Assembly (NCBI RefSeq): GCF_021432385.1
Contig: NZ_JAEACT010000003.1
Coordinates: forward strand, 930,001 to 994,000
Reading direction: 5' to 3'
Length of the DNA: 64,000 nt
From: Clostridium hydrogenum
Lineage (GTDB): Bacteria > Bacillota > Clostridia > Clostridiales > Clostridiaceae
In this document: in pieces, positions 44,519-53,220 of the stretch
Numbering within the stretch: position 1 is the stretch's first letter
Layout: each line of letters begins with the position of its first letter
Position numbers and translations under genes: made by a program
Notes under the pieces: generated by a model
Databases searched by the model: none
Told to the model about the DNA's origin: nothing
Seen by the model: the letters and a program-made list of their open reading frames with translations, nothing else

Positions 44519-46627
44519 TTAAGCGTAAACGTGATTTCCATTTTGTTGAGATATTCTATCTGACCTTTCAGCTGATTTTCCCACTCCAAATCTTTCATCA
44601 AGACTTAAGTAACCTGTAACTCTTGATATTCCCTGTATATCATCAGAGCCGCATGAAGGACATTTTCCATCTGAAGGACTTAAATATGTTCCACAACTTC
44701 TGCAATATCTAATATGAAAATTTATTCCCATATAACTTATCTGAGTATTTCTATATGCATAATCTATAATATTCATTATTGTTTCAGCATCTGGATAATC
44801 ATCAAGTTCTATATATGAAATGTGACCTCCATTACAAAGTTCGTGGTAAGGAGCTTCAATATTTATTTTCTCTTTTATGGATATATTAAAGCCTACAGGT
44901 ATGTGATAGCTATTTGTATAATAATCTTTATCTGTAACGCCCTTAATTTCACCAAAAACAGCTTTATCTTTTACAATAAATTTTCCTGATAAACCTTCAG
45001 CAGGTGTAGCATAACAACTCCAGTTAAGGTGAGTTTCTTTTATTAATTTATCAGTATAACTTCTCATATAAGATACTATCTTGATTCCAAGTTCTCTTGC
45101 TTCTGCAGTTTCACCGTGATGATGTCCAAGCAGTGCAACAAGTGTTTCAGCAAGACCTATAAATCCAATTGCCCAAGTTCCCTGCTTAAGTACTGGCTCT
45201 ATTGAATCCTCTGGGCTTAAGTTTTCTGCACCACTCATAAGTCCCTGTCCTGCAACAAATGGTAAATCCTTAACTCTTAATTTCTTTAATACTTCATATC
45301 TATCTAAAAGACTATCCTTTGCAATATCAAGTCTTGTATCTAAAAGCTCAAAGAACTTATCTACATCACCCTTTGCAAGTATTCCTATTCTTGGAAGATT
45401 TACAGTTGTTGGAGCGATATTTCCTCTTCCCTTAACACCAGGCTCGCCATTAACATTTGACATTAAATATGTCCTACATCCCATTGTAGCTGGCATATAC
45501 CCTTGTTCATAATATTTTTTGTTAAACTCAGCATCAATATTCATAAAGGTTGGATTCATTCTCTTAGCTGCAACTCTACATGCTAATTCAAATAAATAGT
45601 AGTATGGATCTTCCTTTTCTCTATTAACTCCACTTTTTACTCTGAAAATTATGTTAGGGAATATTGGCTGTTCTCCCTTTCCAAGACCTTTTTCATATTC
45701 TTTTAGAAATACTTCACATACTAAAGCCGCATCAGGTGTGTTAGGTATACCTATGTTAATTGATGAAAACGGTACCTGTGAACCAGCTCTTGAATGCATT
45801 GTATTTAAGTTATATACTATTCCCTGCATTGCCTGTTCTACTGATTTTCTAAGTTTCTTTTCTGTAAATTCATCTACATTAGCTTCACTTATTCCAAATT
45901 CTAAAAATTCTTGTCTTATAGATTGTCTAGATGCTTCTATAAATGGAGCCATATCATTATCAAAATCAGGATGTGATTGACCTCCAAACATATCATTTTG
46001 TGTAGATTGAAGAAGTATACAAGAAAGTTCAGCAGCAGATTCTATTTTCATTGGTTTTCTTATATAACCATAACCTGTATTAAACCCTCTTAAAAGCACC
46101 TCTTTTGTTGGTATATGTAAGCAATTTGTCGTTAAATTGTAACTATCCAAATCATGAAGATAAATATCACCATTTTCGTGAGCCTTTGAAATCTTTTTAG
46201 GCATTACAGCAAGATTATGCCATTTATTAGATTCACTTGCTATTCTTAAAAGTTTTGAACTATAATTATTTCCTACATTTGCATTATCTCTATCCGTTTC
46301 AACACCGATTTGTTCTATAACCTTCATCAAATCTGATTTTAGATCTCTTACTTTTGTTCTTTCATTTCTATAATTAAAATAGGCCTTTCCTATTTCTTTA
46401 AAATCATTTTCCAAAAGTGTACTTTGTACTAAGTTTTGAACTTCCTCAACAGAAATTCTAGCTACCTTTTGTGTTTCTAATTTTTCTATAACTATTTGAG
46501 TTAAGTTTAATAAGTCACTTTCCTTTATGTTAAACCCTATTTCATCTGATGCACCTTTTATGGCAGCACGAATTTTACTGGAATTGAATTGAACTTCTCT
46601 TCCATCTCTTTTAACTACATTTAGCAT
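44519..46627 (-). CDS. nrdD: NrdD, anaerobic ribonucleoside-triphosphate reductase
   Basis: Reduces NTPs to dNTPs without oxygen. 702 residues. An N-terminal ATP-cone (VKRDGREVQFNSSKIRAAIK) gives allosteric control. The core has YLHDLDSYNLTTNCLHIP and the finger-loop cysteines; the C-terminal zinc site is YCRSCGTYLSPSDGKCPSCG; the glycyl radical site is SRVTGYLS. GGGGGG lies upstream of the ATG. nrdD and nrdG form one operon, with an NrdR-like box ahead of it. Confidence 0.98.
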   Translation of the reverse strand: MLNVVKRDGREVQFNSSKIRAAIKGASDEIGFNIKESDLLNLTQIVIEKLETQKVARISVEEVQNLVQSTLLENDFKEIGKAYFNYRNERTKVRDLKSDLMKVIEQIGVETDRDNANVGNNYSSKLLRIASESNKWHNLAVMPKKISKAHENGDIYLHDLDSYNLTTNCLHIPTKEVLLRGFNTGYGYIRKPMKIESAAELSCILLQSTQNDMFGGQSHPDFDNDMAPFIEASRQSIRQEFLEFGISEANVDEFTEKKLRKSVEQAMQGIVYNLNTMHSRAGSQVPFSSINIGIPNTPDAALVCEVFLKEYEKGLGKGEQPIFPNIIFRVKSGVNREKEDPYYYLFELACRVAAKRMNPTFMNIDAEFNKKYYEQGYMPATMGCRTYLMSNVNGEPGVKGRGNIAPTTVNLPRIGILAKGDVDKFFELLDTRLDIAKDSLLDRYEVLKKLRVKDLPFVAGQGLMSGAENLSPEDSIEPVLKQGTWAIGFIGLAETLVALLGHHHGETAEARELGIKIVSYMRSYTDKLIKETHLNWSCYATPAEGLSGKFIVKDKAVFGEIKGVTDKDYYTNSYHIPVGFNISIKEKINIEAPYHELCNGGHISYIELDDYPDAETIMNIIDYAYRNTQISYMGINFHIRYCRSCGTYLSPSDGKCPSCGSDDIQGISRVTGYLSLDERFGVGKSAERSDRISQQNGNHVYA

Positions 46628-46642
46628 TTATGTCCCCCCGCA

Positions 46643-46658
46643 ATACAATATCTTGTGT
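46643..46658 (-). promoter_or_regulatory. Candidate NrdR box upstream of nrdD
   Basis: The minus strand reads ACACAAGATATTGTAT, close to the NrdR consensus ACACWATATATWGTGT in its conserved positions. It is 16 bases before the nrdD start. A second tandem box at the usual helical spacing was not clear. The remaining 46659-46856 is AT-rich and probably holds the promoter. Confidence 0.5.
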
Positions 46659-46856
46659 ATCAACACACTTTTATCATTATACATTAGAAAAAAATTTATA
46701 TCAATTTTTAAATATATGTATTTTATATAATATACTTTTTTATTTCGCATTCTCTTCAATTATTTCGATTTATTGTGGCAACTCTTTAGTTGATTTTATA
46801 AATTCTACATAAATATATTGATTTATCTTCCATAACTAAATGTAAACCAAAAAAAC

Positions 46857-47066
46857 AGAGTACAGAGTACAGAGTACAAAGTACAGTGAAGGATGATTTT
46901 CTTCCGTTTCACTACAGAAAATCTTAAAACTTATTTTTTTATTGCTTACGCAATCGCACCATAGGTGCTCAGCGCAGCTGATAATATATAAGTTCCAAGA
47001 TTTACTTGACGTAAGGAAAAGTAAATCCTCCTTCATTGTACTATGTACTTTGTACTTTGTACTCTG
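46857..47066. repeat. Heptad-armed palindromic repeat (type A) downstream of the UPF0210 gene
   Basis: The left arm is three AGAGTAC, one AAAGTAC and AGTGAAGGATGATTTTC; the right arm is CCTTCATTGTACTATGTACT and further units ending GTACTCTG at 47066, 17 bases from the UPF0210 stop. The interior has TTGCTTACGCAATCGC and GGTGCTCAGCGCAGCTGA hairpins. Confidence 0.85.
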
Positions 47067-47082
47067 GCTTAGTTTAAGTTTC

Positions 47083-48438
47083 TTAGTTCTTAAAACTATG
47101 AATAGGTGATGGTATTCTTCCACCTCTATTTATAAAATCGGCTGATGAGAATTTGCTTACTGGCATAACTGGTGCTGTGCCAAATAAGCCTCCAAATTCA
47201 AGGCTATCGCCAACGCCCATACCTATAGCTGGAATTATACGAACTGCTGTAGTTTTATTGTTTATAACGCCTATTGCAGCTTCATCTGCTATAATACCAG
47301 ATATAGTTTCTACTGGAGTATCTCCAGGTATAGCTATCATATCAAGTCCTACAGAACAAACACAAGTCATTGCCTCAAGCTTTTCAAGTGTTAAAGCACC
47401 CTTGTTAACAGCTTCAATCATACCTTCATCTTCGCTTACAGGTATAAATGCACCACTAAGTCCACCAACATGTCCTGCTGCCATTATTCCACCCTTTTTA
47501 ACGGCATCATTTAAAAGTGCTAATGCAGCAGTTGTTCCTGGTGCACCACAAGCTTCAAGCCCCATTTCTTCAAATATTCTTCCAACACTATCACCAACTG
47601 CTGGAGTAGGTGCAAGTGATAAATCTACGATTCCAAAAGGAACATTCAATCTTTTTGATGCTTCTCTTGCTACAAGCTGACCTGCTCTTGTAATTCTAAA
47701 AGCAGTCTTTTTAATAGTTTCCGCAACAACATCAAAGGATTCTCCCCTTACACTTTCAAGAGCTGCTTTCACAGTTCCAGGTCCGCTGACACCTACATTT
47801 ATTATGCATTCAGCTTCACCTACCCCATGGAACGCTCCTGCCATGAAAGGGTTATCATCTACAGCATTTGCAAATACAACAAGCTTCATACAATCCATTC
47901 CATTTTTATCACGAGAAAGCATAGCTGTGTCTCTTATTACTTGGCCCATTTGCTTAACAGCATCCATGTTTATTCCTGTTTTGCTGCTTCCAACATTGAC
48001 AGAACTACAAACTATATCTGTTGAGTGTAAAGCTTCTGGAATTGATTGTATTAAAATTTTATCGCCCTTTGTATATCCCTTTTGTACAAGTGCAGAAAAT
48101 CCACCAATAAGATTTACTCCTACAGCCTTAGCTGCTCTATCTAGAGTTTTTGCATATTCAACATAATTAGTATCTTCCGAAGATTCTGCAATCATAGAAA
48201 TTGGCGTTACTGAAATTCTTTTATTTATTATAGGAATTCCGTAATCTCTCTCTATTTCTTCTCCAACCTTTACAAGATTTTCTGCATATCTTGTTATCTT
48301 CTCATAGATTTTTTTTCTTGAAGCTTCACCATCAAAACTGCAGCAATCTCTTAAGGATATTCCCATAGTTATTGTACGTATATCTAATTTTTGTTCTTCT
48401 ATCATTTTTATGGTACTAGTTATTTCATTAGTATTCAT
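47083..48438 (-). CDS. UPF0210 (DUF711) family protein
   Basis: 451 residues with the family's N terminus ([20 protein letters not shown]) and glycine-rich motifs ([55 protein letters not shown]). The fold resembles glycyl-radical/PFL-like barrels, but no radical motif is visible, and the function is unknown. It is always paired with a small ACT protein, as here (13 bases upstream), suggesting ligand-controlled regulation. Confidence 0.92.
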   Translation of the reverse strand: MNTNEITSTIKMIEEQKLDIRTITMGISLRDCCSFDGEASRKKIYEKITRYAENLVKVGEEIERDYGIPIINKRISVTPISMIAESSEDTNYVEYAKTLDRAAKAVGVNLIGGFSALVQKGYTKGDKILIQSIPEALHSTDIVCSSVNVGSSKTGINMDAVKQMGQVIRDTAMLSRDKNGMDCMKLVVFANAVDDNPFMAGAFHGVGEAECIINVGVSGPGTVKAALESVRGESFDVVAETIKKTAFRITRAGQLVAREASKRLNVPFGIVDLSLAPTPAVGDSVGRIFEEMGLEACGAPGTTAALALLNDAVKKGGIMAAGHVGGLSGAFIPVSEDEGMIEAVNKGALTLEKLEAMTCVCSVGLDMIAIPGDTPVETISGIIADEAAIGVINNKTTAVRIIPAIGMGVGDSLEFGGLFGTAPVMPVSKFSSADFINRGGRIPSPIHSFKN

Positions 48439-48451
48439 TTAACTTTCTCCT

Positions 48452-48721
48452 TTAAACTCTATTCATTGAATTAAATATACCTTCATTTTGTATTCTTATA
48501 GAAACTCCAAGTTCCTTGCCTTTTTCATCAAGCTTTTGTTTTACTTCATCAAATGAAACAGTTGCTCCTGACACATCTGCAAGCATTATCATTGTAAAAT
48601 ATTCTTGCATTATGGTCTGGCTTATATCAAGAATGTTTACATTGAGTTCTGATAAAATTGTACTTACATTTGCAATTATTCCAACCTTGTCTTTTCCTAT
48701 AACTGTTATAATAGCTTTCAT
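48452..48721 (-). CDS. ACT-domain protein (UPF0237 family)
   Basis: An 89-residue single ACT domain: AIITVIGKDKVGIIANVSTI followed by LSELNVNILDISQTIM, typical of the glycine-cleavage regulator-like ACT subgroup. It probably binds an amino acid or similar ligand and partners with the UPF0210 protein downstream. First gene of a two-gene operon. Confidence 0.93.
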   Translation of the reverse strand: MKAIITVIGKDKVGIIANVSTILSELNVNILDISQTIMQEYFTMIMLADVSGATVSFDEVKQKLDEKGKELGVSIRIQNEGIFNSMNRV

Positions 48722-48863
48722 TTAAATAGCCCCTTTCAAAATATAGTTTCAAATACTGTATCTTTACTACGCATACATTTGTTGATGTTGAAAAAACAAA
48801 CTTAGTATAATTATAATACAATTTGTTTATTTATAGGAGAGTTTATTGAAAAAAAATTTTTTT

Positions 48864-50177
48864 TTATTCAAATATTTCTTCAATTATTCTTCCATCTACA
48901 TTATTCATCTTTAATCCCAATATTTTTGCCATTGTAGGTCCTTCATCTACTAAGTTTATTTCAGGCACTGAAAATCCTTTTTTTATGCCAGGTCCAGAAA
49001 CCATGAAAAAAGTTCTGTAATTTTCCTTAAGAGGGTCATAGCCATGAGTAGCAGCAAAATAATCTGGGTCATTTGCCCTTGAATTTGATTTTTCTACTTT
49101 ACTTACTACTTCCTCTGTCTTCCAATCATTATCAAAATAGTATCCATCCTCAGCCTCTAGCATGAAATCAAAATCTCCAGTAACCTTTTTCTGTTCTACT
49201 TCTGATTTTGTATATACTTTTTTTATTCCAAATTCTTTTGATTTTTTCATATCATAAAGCATTTCTTTAACCTTATTAAAAGTATCCTCGTCTTTATCAG
49301 CTTTTATTTTTATTTGAACTGAACCATCACAATAATTTGAATATACCTTCCAATCTTTAATATCTCCATTTTCATCAAGTGATATAAGTCCTTTTTTTAC
49401 AAAAGCTGCATTCATACATATTTTATAATCTACATCTGCAAAACCATGATCACCAAGTATAACAAATGCAGTATTTTCATATATTCCAGCTTCTTTAACT
49501 GCATTGATTATTTTATTTACCCTTTCATCCATTCTTTTAAATGCATCATCAAGTTCTGGAGCATTAAATCCATATTTATGCCTTATATGATCAACTTCAT
49601 TAAGATGCATCAAGGATAAATTAGGTTTTTTTGATTTAATCATATATGCAGCTGATTCGGTTACAAAATTATCAAGCTCCGGTTCCTCAATACCATTAAG
49701 TATCTTCCCAAATTTTCTCATTATGTTTAAAAGGAAAAGCGGACTTCCAGTTCTTAAGGATTTTAATACCTGGCTTTCCTTGGGCTTTGTAGTCCATATT
49801 TCTGGGCAGTTATAATCTATTTCAGCTCCAGCCATAACTGGAAAAAATATATTTCCGATTTTCATATTGGCTTCTTTTGCAATATCGCAAAGTGTTGGAA
49901 CTTTTATATGCTTTTTATGCCAATACCACTGCTGCCTTCTAACTCCAGGCTGCATCATCTCATTAGTAAATAAACCATGCTTATCAGGGTATGTTCCTGT
50001 TATTATTGATGTATGCGATGGATAAGTAAGCGATGGATATATACCTACAACTTCCCTTGCATATGAACCGTTTTTTATTATTTCACTAAAAGTGGGTAAT
50101 TCAATTAATCTTTTAAAATCCTGTGCGTTAAGAGCATCTATGGAAATAAGAACTAAGTGGTTAACTTTATTATTCAT
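48864..50177 (-). CDS. Alkaline phosphatase superfamily phosphodiesterase/nucleotide pyrophosphatase
   Basis: 437 residues, cytoplasmic (no signal peptide). The zinc Asp is in LVLISIDALNAQDF; the nucleophilic Thr is in SLTYPSHTSIITGTYPDKHG; further ligands are in HLNEVDHIRHKYG, FVILGDHGFADVD and AATHGYDP. The set matches the ectonucleotide pyrophosphatase/phosphodiesterase group, which hydrolyses phosphodiester or pyrophosphate bonds. The substrate is unknown. A single gene; a type A repeat begins 20 bases before its start codon. Confidence 0.9.
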   Translation of the reverse strand: MNNKVNHLVLISIDALNAQDFKRLIELPTFSEIIKNGSYAREVVGIYPSLTYPSHTSIITGTYPDKHGLFTNEMMQPGVRRQQWYWHKKHIKVPTLCDIAKEANMKIGNIFFPVMAGAEIDYNCPEIWTTKPKESQVLKSLRTGSPLFLLNIMRKFGKILNGIEEPELDNFVTESAAYMIKSKKPNLSLMHLNEVDHIRHKYGFNAPELDDAFKRMDERVNKIINAVKEAGIYENTAFVILGDHGFADVDYKICMNAAFVKKGLISLDENGDIKDWKVYSNYCDGSVQIKIKADKDEDTFNKVKEMLYDMKKSKEFGIKKVYTKSEVEQKKVTGDFDFMLEAEDGYYFDNDWKTEEVVSKVEKSNSRANDPDYFAATHGYDPLKENYRTFFMVSGPGIKKGFSVPEINLVDEGPTMAKILGLKMNNVDGRIIEEIFE

Positions 50178-50197
50178 AATTACAACTCCTTTAGGGC

Positions 50198-50505
50198 AGA
50201 GTACAGAGTACAGAGTACAAAGTACAGTGAAGGTTAATTTTTCTGCTATAGATAAACCGTTTCAACTACCAAAATTAATTTGCATCAAAATGCCTAGAAG
50301 ACGGCATTTTGATACAAATTAATTTTGAAGTTTCAAATGGTTTATCTCTATTCACAGAAAAATTTAAAAACTTAATGGGCTAGCGCCCAAACCTCTTATA
50401 CATGATTAGCAAGGCTAATCTTGTTTCTATAAGTTTTAAGATTTATCTGACGTAAGGAAGATAAATCCTCCTTCACTGTACTCTGTACTCTGTACTTTGT
50501 ACTCT
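50198..50505. repeat. Heptad-armed palindromic repeat (type A) with a nested 96-bp mini-element
   Basis: The left arm is three AGAGTAC, one AAAGTAC and AGTGAAGGTTAATTTTTC; the right arm is CCTTCACTGTACTCTGTACT and further units ending at 50505. A type C element (50251-50346) splits the first interior hairpin, TTTTTCTGC...CAGAAAAATTT. Other interior hairpins are GGGCTAGCGCCC and GATTAGCAAGGCTAATC. Confidence 0.85.
50251..50346. repeat. 96-bp palindromic mini-element (type C), copy 2, nested
   Basis: It begins GATAAACCGTTTCAACTACC and ends AGTTTCAAATGGTTTATC; the central stem is GCATCAAAATGCC / GGCATTTTGATAC. It is flanked by TATA and TCTA. It is inserted in a hairpin that is intact in sister type A repeats, which shows that it moved. 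Confidence 0.85.
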
Positions 50506-50578
50506 AAACAAGTCTTTTTTACCTTAAAGTATACCACATTCCCATTACCTCAATATTATATTGTTGTTAAAATAAACG

Positions 50579-50601
50579 ACTATGTTAAAACAAAACATAG
50601 C
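50579..50601. repeat. Type D palindrome, short copy
   Basis: ACTATGTTAAAACAAAACATAGC, followed by CAAATAAAAAAATCGG. It shares its ends and the tail with 30431-30478 but lacks the inner AAATAAGTGT stem. Confidence 0.5.
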
Positions 50602-50608
50602 CAAATAA

Positions 50609-50645
50609 AAAAATCGGTAGTTTATAATTTCTACTACCGATTTTC
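50609..50645 (-). terminator. Terminator of pepT, displaced by a repeat
   Basis: AAAATCGGTAGT and ACTACCGATTTT flank an 11-base loop; on the minus strand the exit is TTTTTTTATTTGG. It is 165 bases past the pepT stop, with a half type A repeat in between, suggesting the repeat inserted between gene and terminator. Confidence 0.75.
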
Positions 50646-50689
50646 TCCTTATAGGAACGTAAAAATGATATGCTATAGATTTGGAGTAA

Positions 50690-50801
50690 ATGCTATTCAG
50701 CGAAGCTGAGCAATATATAAGTTTTAAGATTTACCTGAGCATCGCGAAAGGTAAATCCACCTTCACTCTACTCTCTACTCTTTACTCTCTACTCTATCTC
50801 C
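50690..50801. repeat. Right half of a type A repeat with CTACTCT heptads
   Basis: It has GCTATTCAGCGAAGCTGAGC, AAGTTTTAAGATTTACCTGA and CCACCTTCACTCTACTCTCT, then CTTTACTCTCTACTCT, eight bases before the pepT stop. The left half is missing. The heptad here is a third version (CTACTCT/TTACTCT). Confidence 0.75.
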
Positions 50802-50808
50802 AAACTTC

Positions 50809-52035
50809 CTATTTTCCCGCATATAATTCAATTATTTTAAGTATTACTTCTACTGATTTTTCCATTGCAAAGGTTGGGATATATTCGTATTTGCCATGAA
50901 AGTTTAAGCCACCAGTAAATAAATTTGGAGTTGGAAGTCCCATGAAGGAAAGTCTTGCTCCATCAGTACCGCCTCTTATAGGGTTTACTATAGGTACTAC
51001 TTCTACTTCTTCCATTGCCTTGTAAGCTACATCAACAACATATTTTACGGGTTCTATTTTTTCTTTCATGTTATAATACTGGTCTTTTACTTCAACTTTT
51101 ACAATATCTCTGCCATATTTTTTATTTATAAATTCGCCTATTTCAACTATTAGTTTCTTTCTGTTTTCAAAACTAGTTTTATCAAAATCTCTTATTATAT
51201 ATTGTATTTGAGTTTCCTCAATGCCACCATTTATGCTTATTACATGATAGAAGCCTTCATATTTCTCTGTATATTCTGGTGCTTCATTTTGTGGAAGCAT
51301 ATTCATGAATTCAGCTGCTATAGTCACGGCATTTATCATTTTATTTTTTGCAGTTCCTGGGTGAACATTTCTTCCACTTATATGAACTTTAACACCTGCC
51401 GCATTAAAGTTTTCATATTCAAGCTCACCTATAGGGCCTCCATCTACAGTGTACGCAACCTCAGCTCCAAATTTTTTAACATCAAAATAATCTGCACCAC
51501 GTCCAATTTCTTCATCAGGAGTAAATGCAACATGAACTGTTCCATGTTTAATTTCTGGATGAGCTACAAGATAACTTACTGCTGAAACTATTTCTGCAAT
51601 ACCAGCCTTATCATCTGCTCCTAAAAGTGTTGTTCCATCAGTTGTAATAAGTGTTTTTCCTTTATAATTTAAAAGTTCTGGGAACTCACTTGGAGATAGA
51701 ACAACATTATTTTGTTTATTAAGTACAATATCTTTTCCATCATAATTTTCTACTATTTGAGGTTTTACATCCTTGCCACTGACTTCAGGACTTGTATCCA
51801 TATGTGCTATAAAACCAATTTCAGTAACCTTTTTATCCATATTTGATGGTAAGGTTGCCATAACATATCCATTATCATCTACGCTTACATTTGATAAGCC
51901 TATTTCTTGCAGTTCTTTAACTAATTCATTTGCAAGAATTAATTGTTTCTTTGAGCTAGGCACGGTTTCAGAATCTTCATCTGAACATGTGTCAAATTTA
52001 ACATATTTAAGTAATCTTTCTACCACTTCTGACAC
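50809..52035 (-). CDS. pepT: Peptidase T (tripeptide aminopeptidase)
   Basis: Cytosolic dizinc aminopeptidase that removes the N-terminal residue of tripeptides. 408 residues, normal length. Metal ligands: [14 protein letters not shown] (His, Asp), [17 protein letters not shown] (bridging Asp), [14 protein letters not shown] (catalytic Glu and ligand Glu), [16 protein letters not shown], and the last His in [14 protein letters not shown]. It is the downstream neighbour of the HD-GYP gene (41-bp gap). Confidence 0.96.
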   Translation of the reverse strand: MSEVVERLLKYVKFDTCSDEDSETVPSSKKQLILANELVKELQEIGLSNVSVDDNGYVMATLPSNMDKKVTEIGFIAHMDTSPEVSGKDVKPQIVENYDGKDIVLNKQNNVVLSPSEFPELLNYKGKTLITTDGTTLLGADDKAGIAEIVSAVSYLVAHPEIKHGTVHVAFTPDEEIGRGADYFDVKKFGAEVAYTVDGGPIGELEYENFNAAGVKVHISGRNVHPGTAKNKMINAVTIAAEFMNMLPQNEAPEYTEKYEGFYHVISINGGIEETQIQYIIRDFDKTSFENRKKLIVEIGEFINKKYGRDIVKVEVKDQYYNMKEKIEPVKYVVDVAYKAMEEVEVVPIVNPIRGGTDGARLSFMGLPTPNLFTGGLNFHGKYEYIPTFAMEKSVEVILKIIELYAGK

Positions 52036-52076
52036 TTATATTCCTTCTTTCATATTTTGTTTTCTTTATAATTCTA

Positions 52077-53132
52077 CTATATAACCCCTGATATTACTAT
52101 ATTGTATTTTTCAACTAAATCAATCTCATATGGTGATATTGGCTTATCTGCCTTTATATCATATGTAACCCTTACAATTGGTCTGTCTGGAAAGTTTTCA
52201 TTTTGTTTTACCACATATCCTTCTATCCCATTAGATAGTTTAACACATGCTCCCAAGGGATAAACAAAAAAAGTTCTTCTAAACCTTTCCACTATGCTGG
52301 GGTCAAACATAGTACCACTTCCAGAAAGTATTAACTCATAGGCTTCATTGGGATCAAATCTTTTTCTGTATGCTCTATTTGCACTAACTGCTGTAAAAAC
52401 ATCACATACACTTATTATACGTGCAAATTCACTTATATCATCTTTTTTTAGACCAGCTGGATATCCTGTTCCATCATATTTTTCGTGGTGCTGATAAACG
52501 CCATTTACTACATCTTCCTCTAGTCCCCCTAACTGATCTAAAATCTCCTTACCATACCCAGGATGAAATCTTAAAATTTTAAATTCTTCATCCGTTAATT
52601 TTCCTGCTTTGTTTATAAGTTCGTTTGGAATTTTAGTTTTTCCAACATCATGCAATAGTGCAGAAATTGCAAGCTTTTTTAGTTTTTCTTTATTGTATCC
52701 CATTCGTTTTCCTAAAAAACATGCCATTATCCCTGTATCAATGCAATGAATATACGTATACTGATCATATGTTTTAAGTTCATATAGATTTATATTTACA
52801 TCTCCTTCAGATGAAATATAATCAACCAAATTATTCATATTTTCCAATGCTTCTCTTGCACTTTCTCTATCACCTGAACACAAATTATTAAATATTTCCG
52901 GCATTTTTTCTAAAGTATTGCTTTTAATTTCATCAAGTTCATCATCAATTTTAACATCTTCAAGCTTTTCGTCTTCAACATAAACAATAAACACCATATT
53001 TTTTTTAAGAAATGCTATATTTTCTTTACTTGTTTTTGTACCTGATTTAATCAAAAGCTTTCCAGCATTATTATAGATACTTTTACCAATTATAACCTCT
53101 GTCTTCAAATCTCTAACAAATACCATTTTCAT
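52077..53132 (-). CDS. HD-GYP domain protein (probable cyclic-di-GMP phosphodiesterase)
   Basis: About 351 residues. An N-terminal region of about 110 residues (VFVRDLKTEVIIGKSIYNNA and on) precedes an HD-GYP domain: SALLHDVGKTKIPNELINKA, FHPGYGKEIL, QHHEKYDGTGYPAGL and ISVCDVFTAVSANRAYRK. The metal residues and the GYP triad are intact, so c-di-GMP hydrolysis is likely. The start was set at 53132, preceded by GGGGTAGTGG; the frame opens at 53249, but the extension runs through a mini-element. It may be read with the chaperone operon upstream (88-bp gap). Confidence 0.92.
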   Translation of the reverse strand: MKMVFVRDLKTEVIIGKSIYNNAGKLLIKSGTKTSKENIAFLKKNMVFIVYVEDEKLEDVKIDDELDEIKSNTLEKMPEIFNNLCSGDRESAREALENMNNLVDYISSEGDVNINLYELKTYDQYTYIHCIDTGIMACFLGKRMGYNKEKLKKLAISALLHDVGKTKIPNELINKAGKLTDEEFKILRFHPGYGKEILDQLGGLEEDVVNGVYQHHEKYDGTGYPAGLKKDDISEFARIISVCDVFTAVSANRAYRKRFDPNEAYELILSGSGTMFDPSIVERFRRTFFVYPLGACVKLSNGIEGYVVKQNENFPDRPIVRVTYDIKADKPISPYEIDLVEKYNIVISGVI

Positions 53133-53154
53133 AAATTCCACTACCCCTTTTAGA

Positions 53155-53204
53155 GATAAACCACTTGAAACTTCAATATTAATTTGTAGTTGAACTGATT
53201 TATC
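53155..53204. repeat. 50-bp palindromic mini-element (type C, deleted)
   Basis: It begins GATAAACCACTTGAAACTTC and ends GTTGAACTGATTTATC, followed by TATATA. It retains both ends of the 96-bp element but lacks the central AATGCC/GGCATT stem. It lies between the J-like gene and the HD-GYP gene. Confidence 0.65.
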
Positions 53205-53220
53205 TATATACATAAATAAC

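Noticed and set aside
46836-47123. 95-codon minus-strand open frame between nrdD and the UPF0210 gene.
   Set aside because: It lies almost wholly in a type A repeat; residues such as TKYKVHSTM and LYFVLCTLYSVF are translated heptad arms seen in other spurious frames.
47153-47680. 175-codon plus-strand frame opposite the UPF0210 gene.
   Set aside because: It is a shadow of a strongly supported gene in a Ser/Pro-rich antisense frame.
4081-50801. CRISPR array as an explanation for the regularly repeated heptads.
   Set aside because: Units are 7 bp in runs of three or four with no spacers, and arms are inverted around hairpin-rich interiors; no cas gene is present.
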